Source of the DNA: Aquidulcibacter sp.
GTDB lineage: Bacteria; Pseudomonadota; Alphaproteobacteria; Caulobacterales; Aquidulcibacteraceae
Assembly (NCBI RefSeq): GCF_020253525.1
Contig: NZ_JADCBK010000101.1
Coordinates: 1-42,290, forward strand
Direction of reading: 5' to 3'
DNA length: 42,290 bases
Both the position numbers and the translations under genes were made by a program. The notes below the pieces were generated by a model, which had not been told where the DNA came from, did not search any database, and saw only the letters and a program-made list of their open reading frames with translations. This document shows, piece after piece, positions 34,021-42,290 of the stretch (the first letter of the stretch is position 1; every line of letters begins with the position of its first letter).

Positions 34021-34707
34021 ATGTTACGCCGTACCTTGTTCGCAAGCTTTGTTGTGCTCTTGTTTGCAGGCTCTGCCCTTGCCCAAACGGCCGCGCCCAC
34101 ACCCCCTGCACCTGTCCCGGCACCCGTACCAATACCCGCACCGAAAGTCTTCCTAACCACCACAATGGGTGAGATTGAGATCACTTTGGACCCGGTCGGT
34201 GCCCCCAAGACCAGCGCCCATATGCTGAAAATGTTTCAAACCAATCATTATATTGGCGCGTCCTTCTTCCGGATTGAGCCGGGCTTTATCATTCAAATTG
34301 GCGATTTGGACGCACAGTTTAAGGGCCGCTATCCCCCGCTTAGTCCGATCGAGCTGGAAACCGCCACCAATAAGCATTTCAAAGGTGCTGTGGCGCTCGC
34401 GCGCGGTGATGCAACCAATTCGGGCCATTCGAGTTTTTATTTTGACTTGGCAGATAATCCCTCTCTCAATGCTGACCCCAACGCGCCGCCCAATACAACT
34501 GGCTATGCCGTCTTTGGACGGGTTACGGCGGGTTGGGAGGTTGTAGAGGCGATGGCAAAGGTTGAGCGTGCGCCCACGGGTGGCCCATTTCCGGGCAAGG
34601 CCCCCGTGGTGCCCATTGTGGTGACGGCGATCCGCACAGATCCACCGCCACCTCCCAAGCCCAAGCCTGCCCCAAAATCGGCTCCTAAGGCCAAAAAGAA
34701 GCGTTAA
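34021..34707 (+). CDS. Exported cyclophilin-type peptidylprolyl isomerase
   Basis: The 228-residue protein has a signal peptide (MLRRTLFASFVVLLFAGSAL, cleaved before QTAAP), a short Pro/Ala spacer, and a cyclophilin domain: TMGEIEITLDPVGAPKTSAH, YIGASFFRIEPGFIIQIGDL, ALARGDATNSGHSSFYFDLA and YAVFGRVTAGWEVVEAM. F-F-R-I and the Q in IIQIGD keep the catalytic pattern. The tail is a Lys/Pro-rich extension. It assists folding of exported proteins. ATG 34021 follows GGGAGG; a TTG at 34018 is also in frame. It starts 33 bases after ivd. Confidence 0.9.
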   Translation: MLRRTLFASFVVLLFAGSALAQTAAPTPPAPVPAPVPIPAPKVFLTTTMGEIEITLDPVGAPKTSAHMLKMFQTNHYIGASFFRIEPGFIIQIGDLDAQFKGRYPPLSPIELETATNKHFKGAVALARGDATNSGHSSFYFDLADNPSLNADPNAPPNTTGYAVFGRVTAGWEVVEAMAKVERAPTGGPFPGKAPVVPIVVTAIRTDPPPPPKPKPAPKSAPKAKKKR

Positions 34708-34710
34708 AAC

Positions 34711-36735
34711 TTAGCGCTTCTCCTCGCGGGTGAAATGATAGGCATGGCGGAACTGAAACACGCCTTGGCCCTTTGGGCGGGTTTCGCGCAGCAAGTCATA
34801 GGTGTTGGCTGAAACTTTCAGGGTTTCACGCACATCTACAGCCTGCCCATTTTCAGTGCCCCGACCCCATAAGACCAAAATCCTTGGCTCAGGCCCTGTT
34901 GCCGTCAGATCGCCGATGACACGAAAGTAGTCTGGGTGGCCATCGTCTTCGGTCTTGCTGGCAATTGCCTCCTTGGTATCCAAGGCAAGTTTAAAGCCGC
35001 CATAGACAGTCTTGCCGGGTCCATCGTCATAGGTGAAGCGCACGTTGAGGCTAGCGCCATCGGGCGCGCGTGTGGCTTGCATCAAAGTCGGCAAAGTTAC
35101 CCGACCTTCGGTTTGATAATCGCGATATTCCAGAGTTCCGCGCCACGTGCCTGTGAGGCGAGAGAGGAGGGCAGGTAGGGCTTGGGTGGCCTCTGTCTTT
35201 GGCTCTGGTTCGGGCGCGGCGCGTGCGGCGTCTAGCACGCGGTCTCGACCTAAGCGAACATCTTCAATCCGGGGTTCCACCAAAAGGTCCGGCGTGACCC
35301 CGCCTTTCGGCTCAAAGCTTTGAACCTGCATTTGATTGAAGGCGTTGGGAACGCGTATTTTAATGCCACTATTGGGCAGTTTGACCGTGAAGATCCGCCC
35401 CGCAGTTGGCCCATCCCCACTGCCGCCTGATTTGCCCCCCACAAGACTGACACGACCCAAATCGCGCAATTTCGCGATCAGCATGGTTGAGCCTGAGCCA
35501 TTCTCTGGGCTGGTAAGAAGCGTCACCCTTCCGCCAAAGGCATTGGCGGCAGGGGTGCGGGGCAATAATTCCTCAGGCGCATTGGCCGGGATTTCTTCAT
35601 AGCCATGGGCAGTCTTGGCAAACTGATCGAGGGGCGCATTAAAGATTGCCTCGCGGTCGCCCCACGTGTCGATAAAGTTCGGCAAATCGCCATAGCGCAG
35701 GGCTTTATAGGAGATCGCCTTGTTCCAAACATAGGGTTTCTGGGCCAAAAAATCGGCCAGCCCATAGGTCGCATCACTCGACCCGCCGCCATTCTCCCGC
35801 AGGTCGATAATCAGATGCTTGGCCCCACTTTCTTTGATTTCGGCAAAGATCTGATCGTAAAAGGCCGTCGCATCAACAGGCTTACGATAATTCACAAAGG
35901 TTGCAGCCTTCAAAAGAGCCGTTTCTGGGTCCAGCATGCGCCACGTGGTCGTTTCACTGAAATTGGACCTGAAAGCCGGGCCCGGCCACTTCAGGCTTTG
36001 CCAGGCTTTGAATGAGAGCGGCTTTTGAATGGTGGTTTGGGTTGTCGCTTGGCCATCGGATTTAAAGCGAAGAACAAATTGGGTCGGCAATCCAAAGACA
36101 AAAGGGTAGAAGTGATCAAAGTCCGAGCCCATGAGGTCTGAATCATCGGCAAGGCCGGTGGCCCGGCTCCAGCTTGCTTGCCCATCTATCGGCACATAGG
36201 CACCAAGGGTTGCTATCAGCTCCGAAACCTTACGGCCATTGATATGGGTGACCTCTGCCCTGACCGACAGGCCCTGTTGGGCAGGATCGATTCCGACCAC
36301 AATCATTTTTCCTGCCACGATTTGAAATCGAAACGGCAGATGGCTTGGGTTAGCGTGCCGCCATGCTTCTAATTCGGCGGGTTGTTCGGCCTTGGTGTGA
36401 TTGCATCGAATGTCTGCCAGAACCAAGGAGATCAGGCGATAGAGTTCTGTCGTCTCAATCGGGCGCTGCACACGTTGGTTTAGAGCCGCAAAAGCGCGAT
36501 CCATCTGCGCTTTGCTGGTGCGGCGATAAAGGCCAGGATGGATGGTCTCCAGCGACCGGCGCATCAGCGCCACATCGGCTTGTGCCTCAGCAGCGCTTAA
36601 GATGCGCACAGGCCACGCAGCCTTGGGCGCGATGGATATCTCAGGGCCTGCCTCTAGAGCCCCCGCGGCGGCCATGACGCTAAAGGGTGAAAGGGCGAGG
36701 AGGCCAATAAGGGCGATGGGGGTGAGAGCGCGCAT
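34711..36735 (-). CDS. Exported S41-family protease-like protein
   Basis: The 674-residue product has a signal peptide (MRALTPIALIGLLALSPFSV, cleavage near AAAGA). The middle part matches S41 (C-terminal processing/tricorn-like) proteases: HLIIDLRENGGGSSDATYGL for the core strand, and LLTSPENGSGSTMLIAKLRD, which holds the likely nucleophilic Ser. GGKSGGSGDGPTAGRIFTVK and GGVTPDLLVEP are also typical. An extra C-terminal beta-rich domain of about 130 residues (GTWRGTLEYRDYQTEGRVTL) is present. No PDZ domain is obvious. ATG 36735 has CAGGAA upstream. An AraC-type regulator lies immediately upstream and may control it. Substrate unknown. Confidence 0.8.
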   Translation of the reverse strand: MRALTPIALIGLLALSPFSVMAAAGALEAGPEISIAPKAAWPVRILSAAEAQADVALMRRSLETIHPGLYRRTSKAQMDRAFAALNQRVQRPIETTELYRLISLVLADIRCNHTKAEQPAELEAWRHANPSHLPFRFQIVAGKMIVVGIDPAQQGLSVRAEVTHINGRKVSELIATLGAYVPIDGQASWSRATGLADDSDLMGSDFDHFYPFVFGLPTQFVLRFKSDGQATTQTTIQKPLSFKAWQSLKWPGPAFRSNFSETTTWRMLDPETALLKAATFVNYRKPVDATAFYDQIFAEIKESGAKHLIIDLRENGGGSSDATYGLADFLAQKPYVWNKAISYKALRYGDLPNFIDTWGDREAIFNAPLDQFAKTAHGYEEIPANAPEELLPRTPAANAFGGRVTLLTSPENGSGSTMLIAKLRDLGRVSLVGGKSGGSGDGPTAGRIFTVKLPNSGIKIRVPNAFNQMQVQSFEPKGGVTPDLLVEPRIEDVRLGRDRVLDAARAAPEPEPKTEATQALPALLSRLTGTWRGTLEYRDYQTEGRVTLPTLMQATRAPDGASLNVRFTYDDGPGKTVYGGFKLALDTKEAIASKTEDDGHPDYFRVIGDLTATGPEPRILVLWGRGTENGQAVDVRETLKVSANTYDLLRETRPKGQGVFQFRHAYHFTREEKR

Positions 36736-36835
36736 GAACAAATTCCTGAAGTGGGTGAGGCTAGGTGGAGGAGGCATTCTGTGTGCCGAACCAGCCCCGC
36801 TTGCGCGCCTCAAAAGCTAAATCCCCTGTTGGAAT

Positions 36836-37963
36836 CTATGATTTGAGACCTTGGCTGCGCCGCCAAGCCGAGGGACTCATGCCGGCAAATTCGGAAAATG
36901 CACGATTGAAACTGGCCTTGGAGTTAAAGCCTGCTTCGAAGGCAATGGCCATGAGATCGGACTGTTGCACGTCCTCCACCATCAAGGCTTGAGCGGCGGT
37001 GACGCGCCGCGCATTGATAAAGGCGCTGAAACTTTTGCCCAATCCCTCATTCAAAGCCCGCGACACATAGGTCGTATTGGTGCCAAGCCTGCGGGCAAGC
37101 GAGGTCAAGGTCAGATCCGGGTCGCGCCAGAAGGCTTCTGCCTCCACCACTTCGGCAAATTGCCGCCCCATCGCCTGCCAATCCCGCTCGGGGCTGGCGG
37201 AAGGTCCACTGTCTTGATCGACCGCGGGGTCTGTTGCCGTATCAAGGATGGGATAGCGCACGCCAGCATTACGCCAACCGGCAATCCCCAGATAAACGCC
37301 CAACGCCGCCACGCCCATATACATCCAATAATCATCAAAATAATTGCGGGTCGGATCGACTTGATCGGCCGTGAAGAAGCCGAACCAAACCAGAGCTAAG
37401 CCCAAGACACCAAGCAAGGCATTGCGTATCCACGTGGGATCAAATTGGGCATCATCGGCACGGGTCTGGGCAAGGCGGTGCCGATAGGACCGATAGAGCC
37501 GCCAAATCGCCACACCATAAAGGCTGATGGAGATCAGGCTCACAAGCGTCAAAATTGGATCGATGAGCGAGGCATGGGCAAAACTATCCCAAGCGTTTTT
37601 CATCGCCAATGGCAACGGAAACACCAAAGCTTGGCTTAAAAACTGAATGCCATAGGGCACCAGATGCAGGCCCCACTTATCTGGCGGGCGACCATAGATC
37701 AGCGCGTAAGCATGCAGATATAATAACGGGCCAAACGAGAGGCTTGTTGAAAATGGCGCAAAGCTTAGCCAGGGATAGGTGTCATAAAAGCCTGCAAACC
37801 CAATAATATAGGGCGTAACCATGAGAGCGATCGCAAAGATCAGCAAGCCCAGAAAACGATTAGCTGCACGATTATTTGGTGCGGCCCACAATAATCCCGC
37901 CAATACCACACTTTGGCCCGCCAAGAGCAGAAGGCTGATGCTGAGCGTGCCAAAGGAAATCAT
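36836..37963 (-). CDS. Membrane-bound AraC-family transcriptional regulator
   Basis: The 375-residue protein has about seven predicted membrane helices in the first 240 residues (SISLLLLAGQSVVLAGLLWA, LGLLIFAIALMVTPYIIGFA, LLGVLGLALVWFGFFTADQV and others). A cytoplasmic AraC/XylS DNA-binding domain follows: LTLTSLARRLGTNTTYVSRA, LNEGLGKSFSAFINARRVTA, DLMAIAFEAGFNSKASFNRA and FSEFAGMSPSAWRRS. This architecture is found in proteobacterial sensors of envelope signals. It lies 100 bases upstream of the S41-like gene on the same strand, and regulation of that gene or itself is inferred. The ligand is unknown. Confidence 0.88.
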   Translation of the reverse strand: MISFGTLSISLLLLAGQSVVLAGLLWAAPNNRAANRFLGLLIFAIALMVTPYIIGFAGFYDTYPWLSFAPFSTSLSFGPLLYLHAYALIYGRPPDKWGLHLVPYGIQFLSQALVFPLPLAMKNAWDSFAHASLIDPILTLVSLISISLYGVAIWRLYRSYRHRLAQTRADDAQFDPTWIRNALLGVLGLALVWFGFFTADQVDPTRNYFDDYWMYMGVAALGVYLGIAGWRNAGVRYPILDTATDPAVDQDSGPSASPERDWQAMGRQFAEVVEAEAFWRDPDLTLTSLARRLGTNTTYVSRALNEGLGKSFSAFINARRVTAAQALMVEDVQQSDLMAIAFEAGFNSKASFNRAFSEFAGMSPSAWRRSQGLKS

Positions 37964-38013
37964 AGTCCCAACCTAGGCCGGGCAGGGCCTTGGGGCAATA
38001 TTGCCCTCACCCC

Positions 38014-39714
38014 CTAATGCGCATCCTCCACCTTCAAGCTTTCCTTCAGCGCACGCTTGAGGAATTTGCCCGAGGCATTGCGCGGGATGGCTTCGCTGAG
38101 GAACCAGACATAGCGGGGCACTTTGTGCTTGGCCATCAGCGCCACACAATGGTCGCGGAACTCTTGTGCCGTTAGAGCCATGTCGGGGCGCACCAGAATA
38201 GCCGCGCCCACTTCTTCGCCCAAGCGCTCATCGGGCACACCAAACACACAGCATTCGGCCACGGCCGGATGGCGATAGGCCACGGCTTCAACCTCGACGC
38301 AATAGACGTTTTCACCACCGCGCAACACCATGTCCTTCTTGCGGTCGACGAGGAAAATAAAGCCATCTTCATCGATGCGCGCCACATCACCCGTGTGCAG
38401 CCAGCCATCGGTGATGCTTTCTTGGGTGGAATCAGGGCGGTTGAGATAGCCTTTGATAACCGGGGCACCTTTCACCCACAATTCGCCCATCTCGCCAATA
38501 GGCAAGAAATTGCCGCTATCGTCGACACAGCGGGCCTCAAAGGTCGGCATGGCAGGGCCGCAACTTGCGGGTTTGTCGACAAAGAAGTCAGCGCTGACTG
38601 CTGTGATGATGCCGCACGTCTCGGTCATGCCATAGCCCGTATTGGGTCTGGCGGTCGGGACAGAGGCGTCAATCTTGGCAACAAGGTCAGGCTGTACCTG
38701 CGCGCCGCCGCCGCCCAAGGTCAACAGGCTCGACGTATCTGTCTTGGCAAAATCAGGGTGGGTGATTACCTCGCGCGCCATAGTGGGCACACCACTCATG
38801 GCCGTGACTTTTTCGGTTTCAATCAGCCGCAGTGCTTCGCCGGCATCCCATTTATACATCAGCACCATTTTCCCGCCGCTGGCTGTGGCAACATAGGCCG
38901 CACAATTATTGGCCGTCACGTGGAAGAGGGGCGTGGTGATCAGGCCCACGGGCGGGTTTGGTGGCGGCACGCTGGCGGGGTCTATGCCATTGGCGCGCAG
39001 GGTAGCAAGGCCTTGGACTTGGCCCGAAAAACTCATATTCATCAGATTGGCAACGCATCCCCGATGGGTCAGCTGCGCGCCCTTTGGAAAGCCCGTGGTG
39101 CCCGAAGTATAAAAGATGCAGGCATCATCATCTGGATCAATCGCCACATCTGGCATCGCCCCGCCACCTTCCTGCACCGCCTCATAGGCGATCACCCCTT
39201 GCGGCAGAGTGGCACAGCGCACCCCCACCAAAGCAATACCCTCGGCCATTTGCGGGCGTTCCATAACCCGGGCGAGACGCTCTGAATCGCAAAACAACAC
39301 CTTGGGCCCAGAATCCTTCAAGCCATATTCCAACTCATCGGTGATCCACCAGGCATTCATACCGACGCAAGCCACCCCAATCGAAACACACGCCCAATAG
39401 AGCAGCATCCATTCAGGATAATTGCGCATCGCGACAGCCACACGATCACCGCGCCGCACGCCTTGAGCCCACAACCACGCCGCAATCGCATTCACCCGCT
39501 CATGGGCTTGGCCATAGGTGATGCGCTCATCCTGATAGATAAGATATTCCCGGTCACTAAAGGCGATGGTGGAGAGCCAGACGGCGCGGATATTGGGCGG
39601 GGCGTACTTATAGCTCCGGATCAGGCTGCCACGAACCTCAATCTCTTCAATCTCGAAGGGCTGGCCCGGAGAGGTTAGTTCTGCCCAAGCCTGTTTGAGT
39701 TCCTTATAGTGCAT
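38014..39714 (-). CDS. AMP-forming acyl-CoA synthetase
   Basis: The 566-residue adenylate-forming enzyme shows the P-loop motif CIFYTSGTTGFPKGAQLTHR, the aromatic/ATP motif PNTGYGMTETCGI, GWLHTGDVARIDEDGFIFLV, the hinge DRKKDMVLRGGENVYCVEVE and the C-terminal lysine motif RNASGKFLKRALKE. It activates a carboxylic acid to its CoA ester. The exact substrate cannot be fixed from the sequence; medium- or long-chain fatty or branched acids are plausible, and neighbouring catabolic genes suggest a role in degradation. ATG 39714 is preceded by a strong AGGGGGGTGAG site. A 49-base gap separates it from the AraC gene. Confidence 0.9.
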   Translation of the reverse strand: MHYKELKQAWAELTSPGQPFEIEEIEVRGSLIRSYKYAPPNIRAVWLSTIAFSDREYLIYQDERITYGQAHERVNAIAAWLWAQGVRRGDRVAVAMRNYPEWMLLYWACVSIGVACVGMNAWWITDELEYGLKDSGPKVLFCDSERLARVMERPQMAEGIALVGVRCATLPQGVIAYEAVQEGGGAMPDVAIDPDDDACIFYTSGTTGFPKGAQLTHRGCVANLMNMSFSGQVQGLATLRANGIDPASVPPPNPPVGLITTPLFHVTANNCAAYVATASGGKMVLMYKWDAGEALRLIETEKVTAMSGVPTMAREVITHPDFAKTDTSSLLTLGGGGAQVQPDLVAKIDASVPTARPNTGYGMTETCGIITAVSADFFVDKPASCGPAMPTFEARCVDDSGNFLPIGEMGELWVKGAPVIKGYLNRPDSTQESITDGWLHTGDVARIDEDGFIFLVDRKKDMVLRGGENVYCVEVEAVAYRHPAVAECCVFGVPDERLGEEVGAAILVRPDMALTAQEFRDHCVALMAKHKVPRYVWFLSEAIPRNASGKFLKRALKESLKVEDAH

Positions 39715-39788
39715 CTCACCCCCCTGAATTATCTCGACCCGAGCCTTTTGAATGCCCGCTTTTGTTGCCCGAATGTATCCGGTGTTGT

Positions 39789-39812
39789 GGGGAGGGGGTC
39801 AAGGGGGGGAGG
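39789..39812 (+). repeat. G-rich tract that could form a G-quadruplex
   Basis: Runs of G of length 4, 5, 7 and 2 occur within 24 bases (39789-39792, 39794-39798, 39803-39809, 39811-39812), separated by A, TCAA and A. The 7-base run can be split to provide a fourth GGG. It lies about 75 bases upstream of the acyl-CoA synthetase start on the opposite strand, so the complementary C-rich strand is the coding sense there. Confidence 0.4.
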
Positions 39813-39836
39813 CGAAGCGGCGGAGTAGACCTGAGA

Positions 39837-39983
39837 ATGTTTCCATTACCAAAAACAAATTACGGTCAACGAGGCTATGACACAGGAGCAAAGTTACTTT
39901 ATAAACCTAAGTCAACTCGTGCTTGGGCGTGGACCCCATTTGCCTCGGCTGTCCGAGTCAGCACTGGCAAAGATCTGCAATAG
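39837..39983 (+). CDS. Possible small ORF, uncertain
   Basis: An open frame of 48 codons begins with ATG (MFPLPKTNYGQRGYDTGAKL) and ends at TAG 39981-39983. The composition (aromatic and basic residues, TRAWAWTPFASAVRVS) looks protein-like, but there is no strong ribosome-binding site, family match or conserved neighbour. It could be the remnant of a longer gene or chance. It lies in a region of about 410 bases (39715-40125) otherwise without a gene. Confidence 0.2.
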   Translation: MFPLPKTNYGQRGYDTGAKLLYKPKSTRAWAWTPFASAVRVSTGKDLQ

Positions 39984-40125
39984 TTAGCGTTAAAACAAAT
40001 GGTTACTTGCGATTCTTAGTTAGTTATGCTTGGTCTGTTTAGGTATCGCTTTGGTTAACTTTCAGCATTTCAGAAGCGGTAATGGCTCCTACCTGCAAAA
40101 AGAACATAATAAAGGCAAGAAATCT

Positions 40126-40941
40126 ATGTTGAAATCTGCGAAGAGCATTTTGCGGCCTTTATTGAATCGATTTTTCAATAGATCACGTCTAAACGATTCG
40201 AAACTATATTCTATTTATACAAAGATATTTTTGCCAGAATCTGCAGAGCGCAAGGAAGTACAAAAGAAATTCTATGCTGAGCTTCTCGGGACAAGTCCAA
40301 AGGGTATTGTCTTCGACATCGGAGCCAATTTAGGTGATAAAGCTCACCTATTTCTGCCACATGCGACTAAGGTTGTTTGCATAGAGCCTAATCCCAGCGC
40401 TGCAGCGCATCTTTTTGAACGATTTAAGTTTACCCCAAAGGTCACACTTGTCCAAAATGCGGTGAGTAACTCGGTAGGGCATGCTGAATTGATCAGCTTC
40501 GGAGACGCCAACCCATACAACACCTTGTCTGAGAAATGGGCAAACAGCCTCACAGACGTTGGGGCACGCACCAAAAAGGAAATTTATGAGAGAGTTTTAG
40601 TGCCAACAACGACGCTCGATGCACTTATCCTTGCGTACGGCCTCCCTGAATTCATCAAAATAGATGTTGAAGGATTTGAGGCAGAAGTTGTCAAAGGTCT
40701 GTCGCGCAAGATCCCACTTATCAGTATGGAGTTCAACTTCCCGGAGTTTAAAAATGAGGCGATGGAGGCAATTAATCGGTTGGTAGCGATTGATGCAGCT
40801 ACGGTCTTTAATGTAGTTGTCACTGAGCCACCAAGGCGATTTGAGGCGAGGGTTTGGCTCACGGCGAATGAGCTGAAATACTTCATTGCTGTGACAAAAT
40901 ATAACTATGTAGAAATATATGCCAGAATGGGCGGTGCATAG
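40126..40941 (+). CDS. FkbM-family methyltransferase
   Basis: The 271-residue protein shows the class I methyltransferase motif GIVFDIGANLGDKAHLFL, the next strand KVVCIEPNPSAAAHLFERF, TTTLDALILAYGLPEFIKID with VEGFEAEVVKGL, and ISMEFNFPEFKNEAMEAI, all FkbM-type. Such enzymes O-methylate sugars or other small groups and often belong to surface polysaccharide or secondary-metabolite loci; here no such neighbours exist. Codon use is clearly more AT-rich than in the surrounding genes, suggesting recent transfer. ATG 40126 has AAAGG 10 bases before it. The start at 40030 is unsupported. Confidence 0.88.
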   Translation: MLKSAKSILRPLLNRFFNRSRLNDSKLYSIYTKIFLPESAERKEVQKKFYAELLGTSPKGIVFDIGANLGDKAHLFLPHATKVVCIEPNPSAAAHLFERFKFTPKVTLVQNAVSNSVGHAELISFGDANPYNTLSEKWANSLTDVGARTKKEIYERVLVPTTTLDALILAYGLPEFIKIDVEGFEAEVVKGLSRKIPLISMEFNFPEFKNEAMEAINRLVAIDAATVFNVVVTEPPRRFEARVWLTANELKYFIAVTKYNYVEIYARMGGA

Positions 40942-41690
40942 AACGAGGTTCTGGGCCAGTATATGGTTTGCTTGAAACCGATCGCCATCTGACCAAAGAA
41001 TGGTTTCCCTGCACCTTCATTTCTTGTGGGCTTCATCTCCTGAGCTTTGGATTAGTTGGGACGTGCAAGGTATCAAAACTAAACACGATTACAGGGTCCC
41101 ATTCTGCGTTCATAACGCTTGAATGCTAACTTCCCCAAACCTCGACTTTCCTCGACCTCAGAATGCTTAATCCAAGCCTGCATAAGGCCCAGATGAGTAT
41201 CAGCCCTTGCCAAAAAAACTGCGCCCGAAACTCGACTGGCTTTAGACTGTCATATCGCTAGCGAAGTGTGTGGAAAAAGGACATTGTTTGCAGGCGATGT
41301 CTGGCTGCTTTGCGCCAAGGTTTGCCGATTAGGGCGGCTTCGGGATTGCTTCAAAGCGGATTTTTCGAGGCCAACTTGGAAATCATGAGGTGCAATCTAA
41401 ACAACATGCACCAGTTTTGTTTGCGCAGGTCTTTGGTTTGTTTCTTTCCGCTTGGGACAGCCTTTGTCACAGGCTCTGCCTAGACAATGGCTTAGGCCGA
41501 GTCCGTTCTGGAGGAATTGTGGGATGACTTCAACGCAAGCTAAGTGCTGCCTTTAACCGTTCCAAATGCCCTAGCTATTTCCACGCATCGTCGATCTTCA
41601 GCACTGCTTTCCGAAGGTGCATTCCACGGATGCAACGCAGGCCATGGCGTGAAGCCCAATACTTATTGAATCAGATTCTGCAAATCAAAC
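40942..41690. other. Gene-poor region between the FkbM gene and tRNA-Ser
   Basis: About 750 bases hold no gene I can support. A 71-codon frame (41268-41483, plus strand) has no domain, and its start lacks a ribosome-binding site. On the minus strand a 57-codon open stretch (41079-41249) reads ...GLMQAWIKHSEVEESRG..., which looks protein-like but has no start; one TGA (41250-41252) separates it from about 47 further open codons in the same frame. This could be a decayed gene, but I could not assign it. No transposase, terminal inverted repeat or duplicated tRNA end was seen. Confidence 0.4.
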
Positions 41691-41780
41691 TGGCGGACAG
41701 GGTGGGATTCGAACCCACGGTAGGCTTCCACCTACGGCGGTTTTCAAGACCGCTGCCTTAAACCACTCGGCCACCTGTCC
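41691..41780 (-). tRNA. tRNA-Ser (anticodon TGA)
   Basis: This is a class II tRNA on the minus strand, 90 bases including the encoded CCA (plus-strand TGG at 41691-41693). The acceptor pairs GGACAGG with CCTGTCC, the T arm contains GGTTCGAATCC, and the anticodon loop CTTGAAA carries TGA. A long variable arm (GTAGGTGGAAGCCTAC) confirms serine. Confidence 0.95.
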
Positions 41781-41947
41781 GCGCTTTGACGCAACGCCTG
41801 AAAGAAAATGCAAGATCGATAAAATTCGATCTAATTTCCAAGCGTTGATTTCAAACCTCTCTTGTAGAGTGCAACCCGCAGTCGGATCAACCGGCGCGAT
41901 AAGAATGTTTGCAGAAACTACTGCAGACCAATATGGTGGGACACAAA

Positions 41948-42290
41948 ATGGTCCGGGATTCGGCACTGAATAAACGAGTAGTTACGCATTGTTTTAACAA
42001 CAAAATTATTGATCTAAGCGTCGTAGGACCTTTATGGGCTGGTGCGCTTTTCTTGGCAGTCGGATTTGCAGCTCAGCCTGTAGCCGCCGCCCCAAATGCC
42101 CGCCCTTTGGCGCCTGTCATCAATAGCGAAGCAGCCTCTCCCGAAGCTGTCTCGAGCAGTAAGCCCGCAAGTAAGCCTGTACGGAAAGCGGATACGGCCT
42201 CGACAAGGCTTGTGCCTCCCGCAACAAAAACCAGCGCTGCCCCGACCACACAGGGTGCCCCGATTGAGCGGGTTCAAATGGCTTCCCTGC
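41948..42290 (+). CDS. Start of an exported Ala/Pro/Ser-rich protein (3' end outside window)
   Basis: The frame is open from ATG 41948 to the window edge, 114 codons. After about 28 residues comes a clear signal sequence, PLWAGALFLAVGFAAQPVAA, and then a low-complexity region rich in Ala, Pro, Ser and Lys (NSEAASPEAVSSSKPASKPV). Ribosome-binding GGTGGG lies about 7 bases before the ATG; internal starts are possible. The location beside tRNA-Ser and the Pro/Ala-rich export pattern recall the septal-ring lytic transglycosylase RlpA, which often sits next to tRNA-Ser in alphaproteobacteria. The diagnostic double-psi barrel would lie outside the window, so this is only a suggestion. Confidence 0.6.
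   Translation, partial: MVRDSALNKRVVTHCFNNKIIDLSVVGPLWAGALFLAVGFAAQPVAAAPNARPLAPVINSEAASPEAVSSSKPASKPVRKADTASTRLVPPATKTSAAPTTQGAPIERVQMASL

Noticed and set aside
38269-39285. 338-codon open frame on the plus strand across the acyl-CoA synthetase
   Set aside because: It is antisense to a gene with all AMP-binding motifs; the His/Gly/Arg-rich composition is typical of a shadow frame.
41268-41483. 71-codon open frame in the FkbM/tRNA-Ser gap
   Set aside because: No ribosome-binding site, domain or conserved context; composition is not convincing.
39715-41780. Integrated element using tRNA-Ser as attachment site
   Set aside because: No integrase gene and no second copy of the tRNA 3' end was seen within the window, so only the compositional oddity is reported.
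41685-41966. 93-codon minus-strand frame across tRNA-Ser
   Set aside because: It reads through the tRNA; the apparent PWVRIPPCP ending is the familiar translation artefact of tRNA T arms.

Overview
The window is a stretch of alphaproteobacterial chromosome, mostly housekeeping genes. Support for this comes from: a glycine/succinyl-CoA type 5-aminolevulinate synthase (HemA); a Ros/MucR regulator and an LdtR-type MarR regulator; a double cold-shock-domain protein; an NDUFS4-like complex I subunit; the order glyA-nrdR-rib-nusB-thiL; an SRP RNA just upstream of dnaX-ybaB-recR; and GatB-dependent amidation. The genus cannot be read from the sequence. No rRNA, CRISPR array, prophage or insertion sequence is visible.

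Left part (1-3.9 kb): the end of a 3-hydroxyisobutyryl-CoA hydrolase overlaps mmsB (valine catabolism). The LdtR-like regulator follows with a strong terminator, then hemA and a small conserved protein. A MucR-like gene faces glyA across an AT-rich gap. From 4.7 to 9.8 kb runs the glyA-nrdR-ribD-ribE-ribH-nusB-thiL series. Its RibD lacks the deaminase half, and no ribBA lies between ribE and ribH.

Middle (9.8-26.5 kb): a secreted small protein; the K+-independent type proton pyrophosphatase hppA with its terminator; two membrane proteins, each with three SH3-like domains; nudC; SRP RNA; dnaX-ybaB-recR; a saccharopine-dehydrogenase-like enzyme; a DUF1272 protein; parE; a double cold-shock protein behind two dyad operators; a DUF192 protein; tRNA-Pro; the NDUFS4-like subunit whose stop codon shares a base with tRNA-Arg; gatB.

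Right part (26.5-42.3 kb): DUF1176 protein, lipB, a lone FliN-like gene, tRNA-Leu, mgtE, two cyclophilin-type proteins, a GH24 muramidase with a C-terminal membrane hairpin, isovaleryl-CoA dehydrogenase, an S41-type protease with an adjacent membrane-bound AraC regulator, and an AMP-forming acyl-CoA synthetase. The last 2.5 kb differs: a G-rich gap, an AT-rich FkbM methyltransferase, about 750 bases without a convincing gene, tRNA-Ser, and the start of a secreted protein cut by the window edge.

I did not find a clearly new multi-gene system. The points most worth checking are the stripped riboflavin cluster, the MucR protein without its zinc ligands, the membrane muramidase with puzzling topology, the paired SH3 membrane proteins, and the AT-rich segment beside tRNA-Ser.
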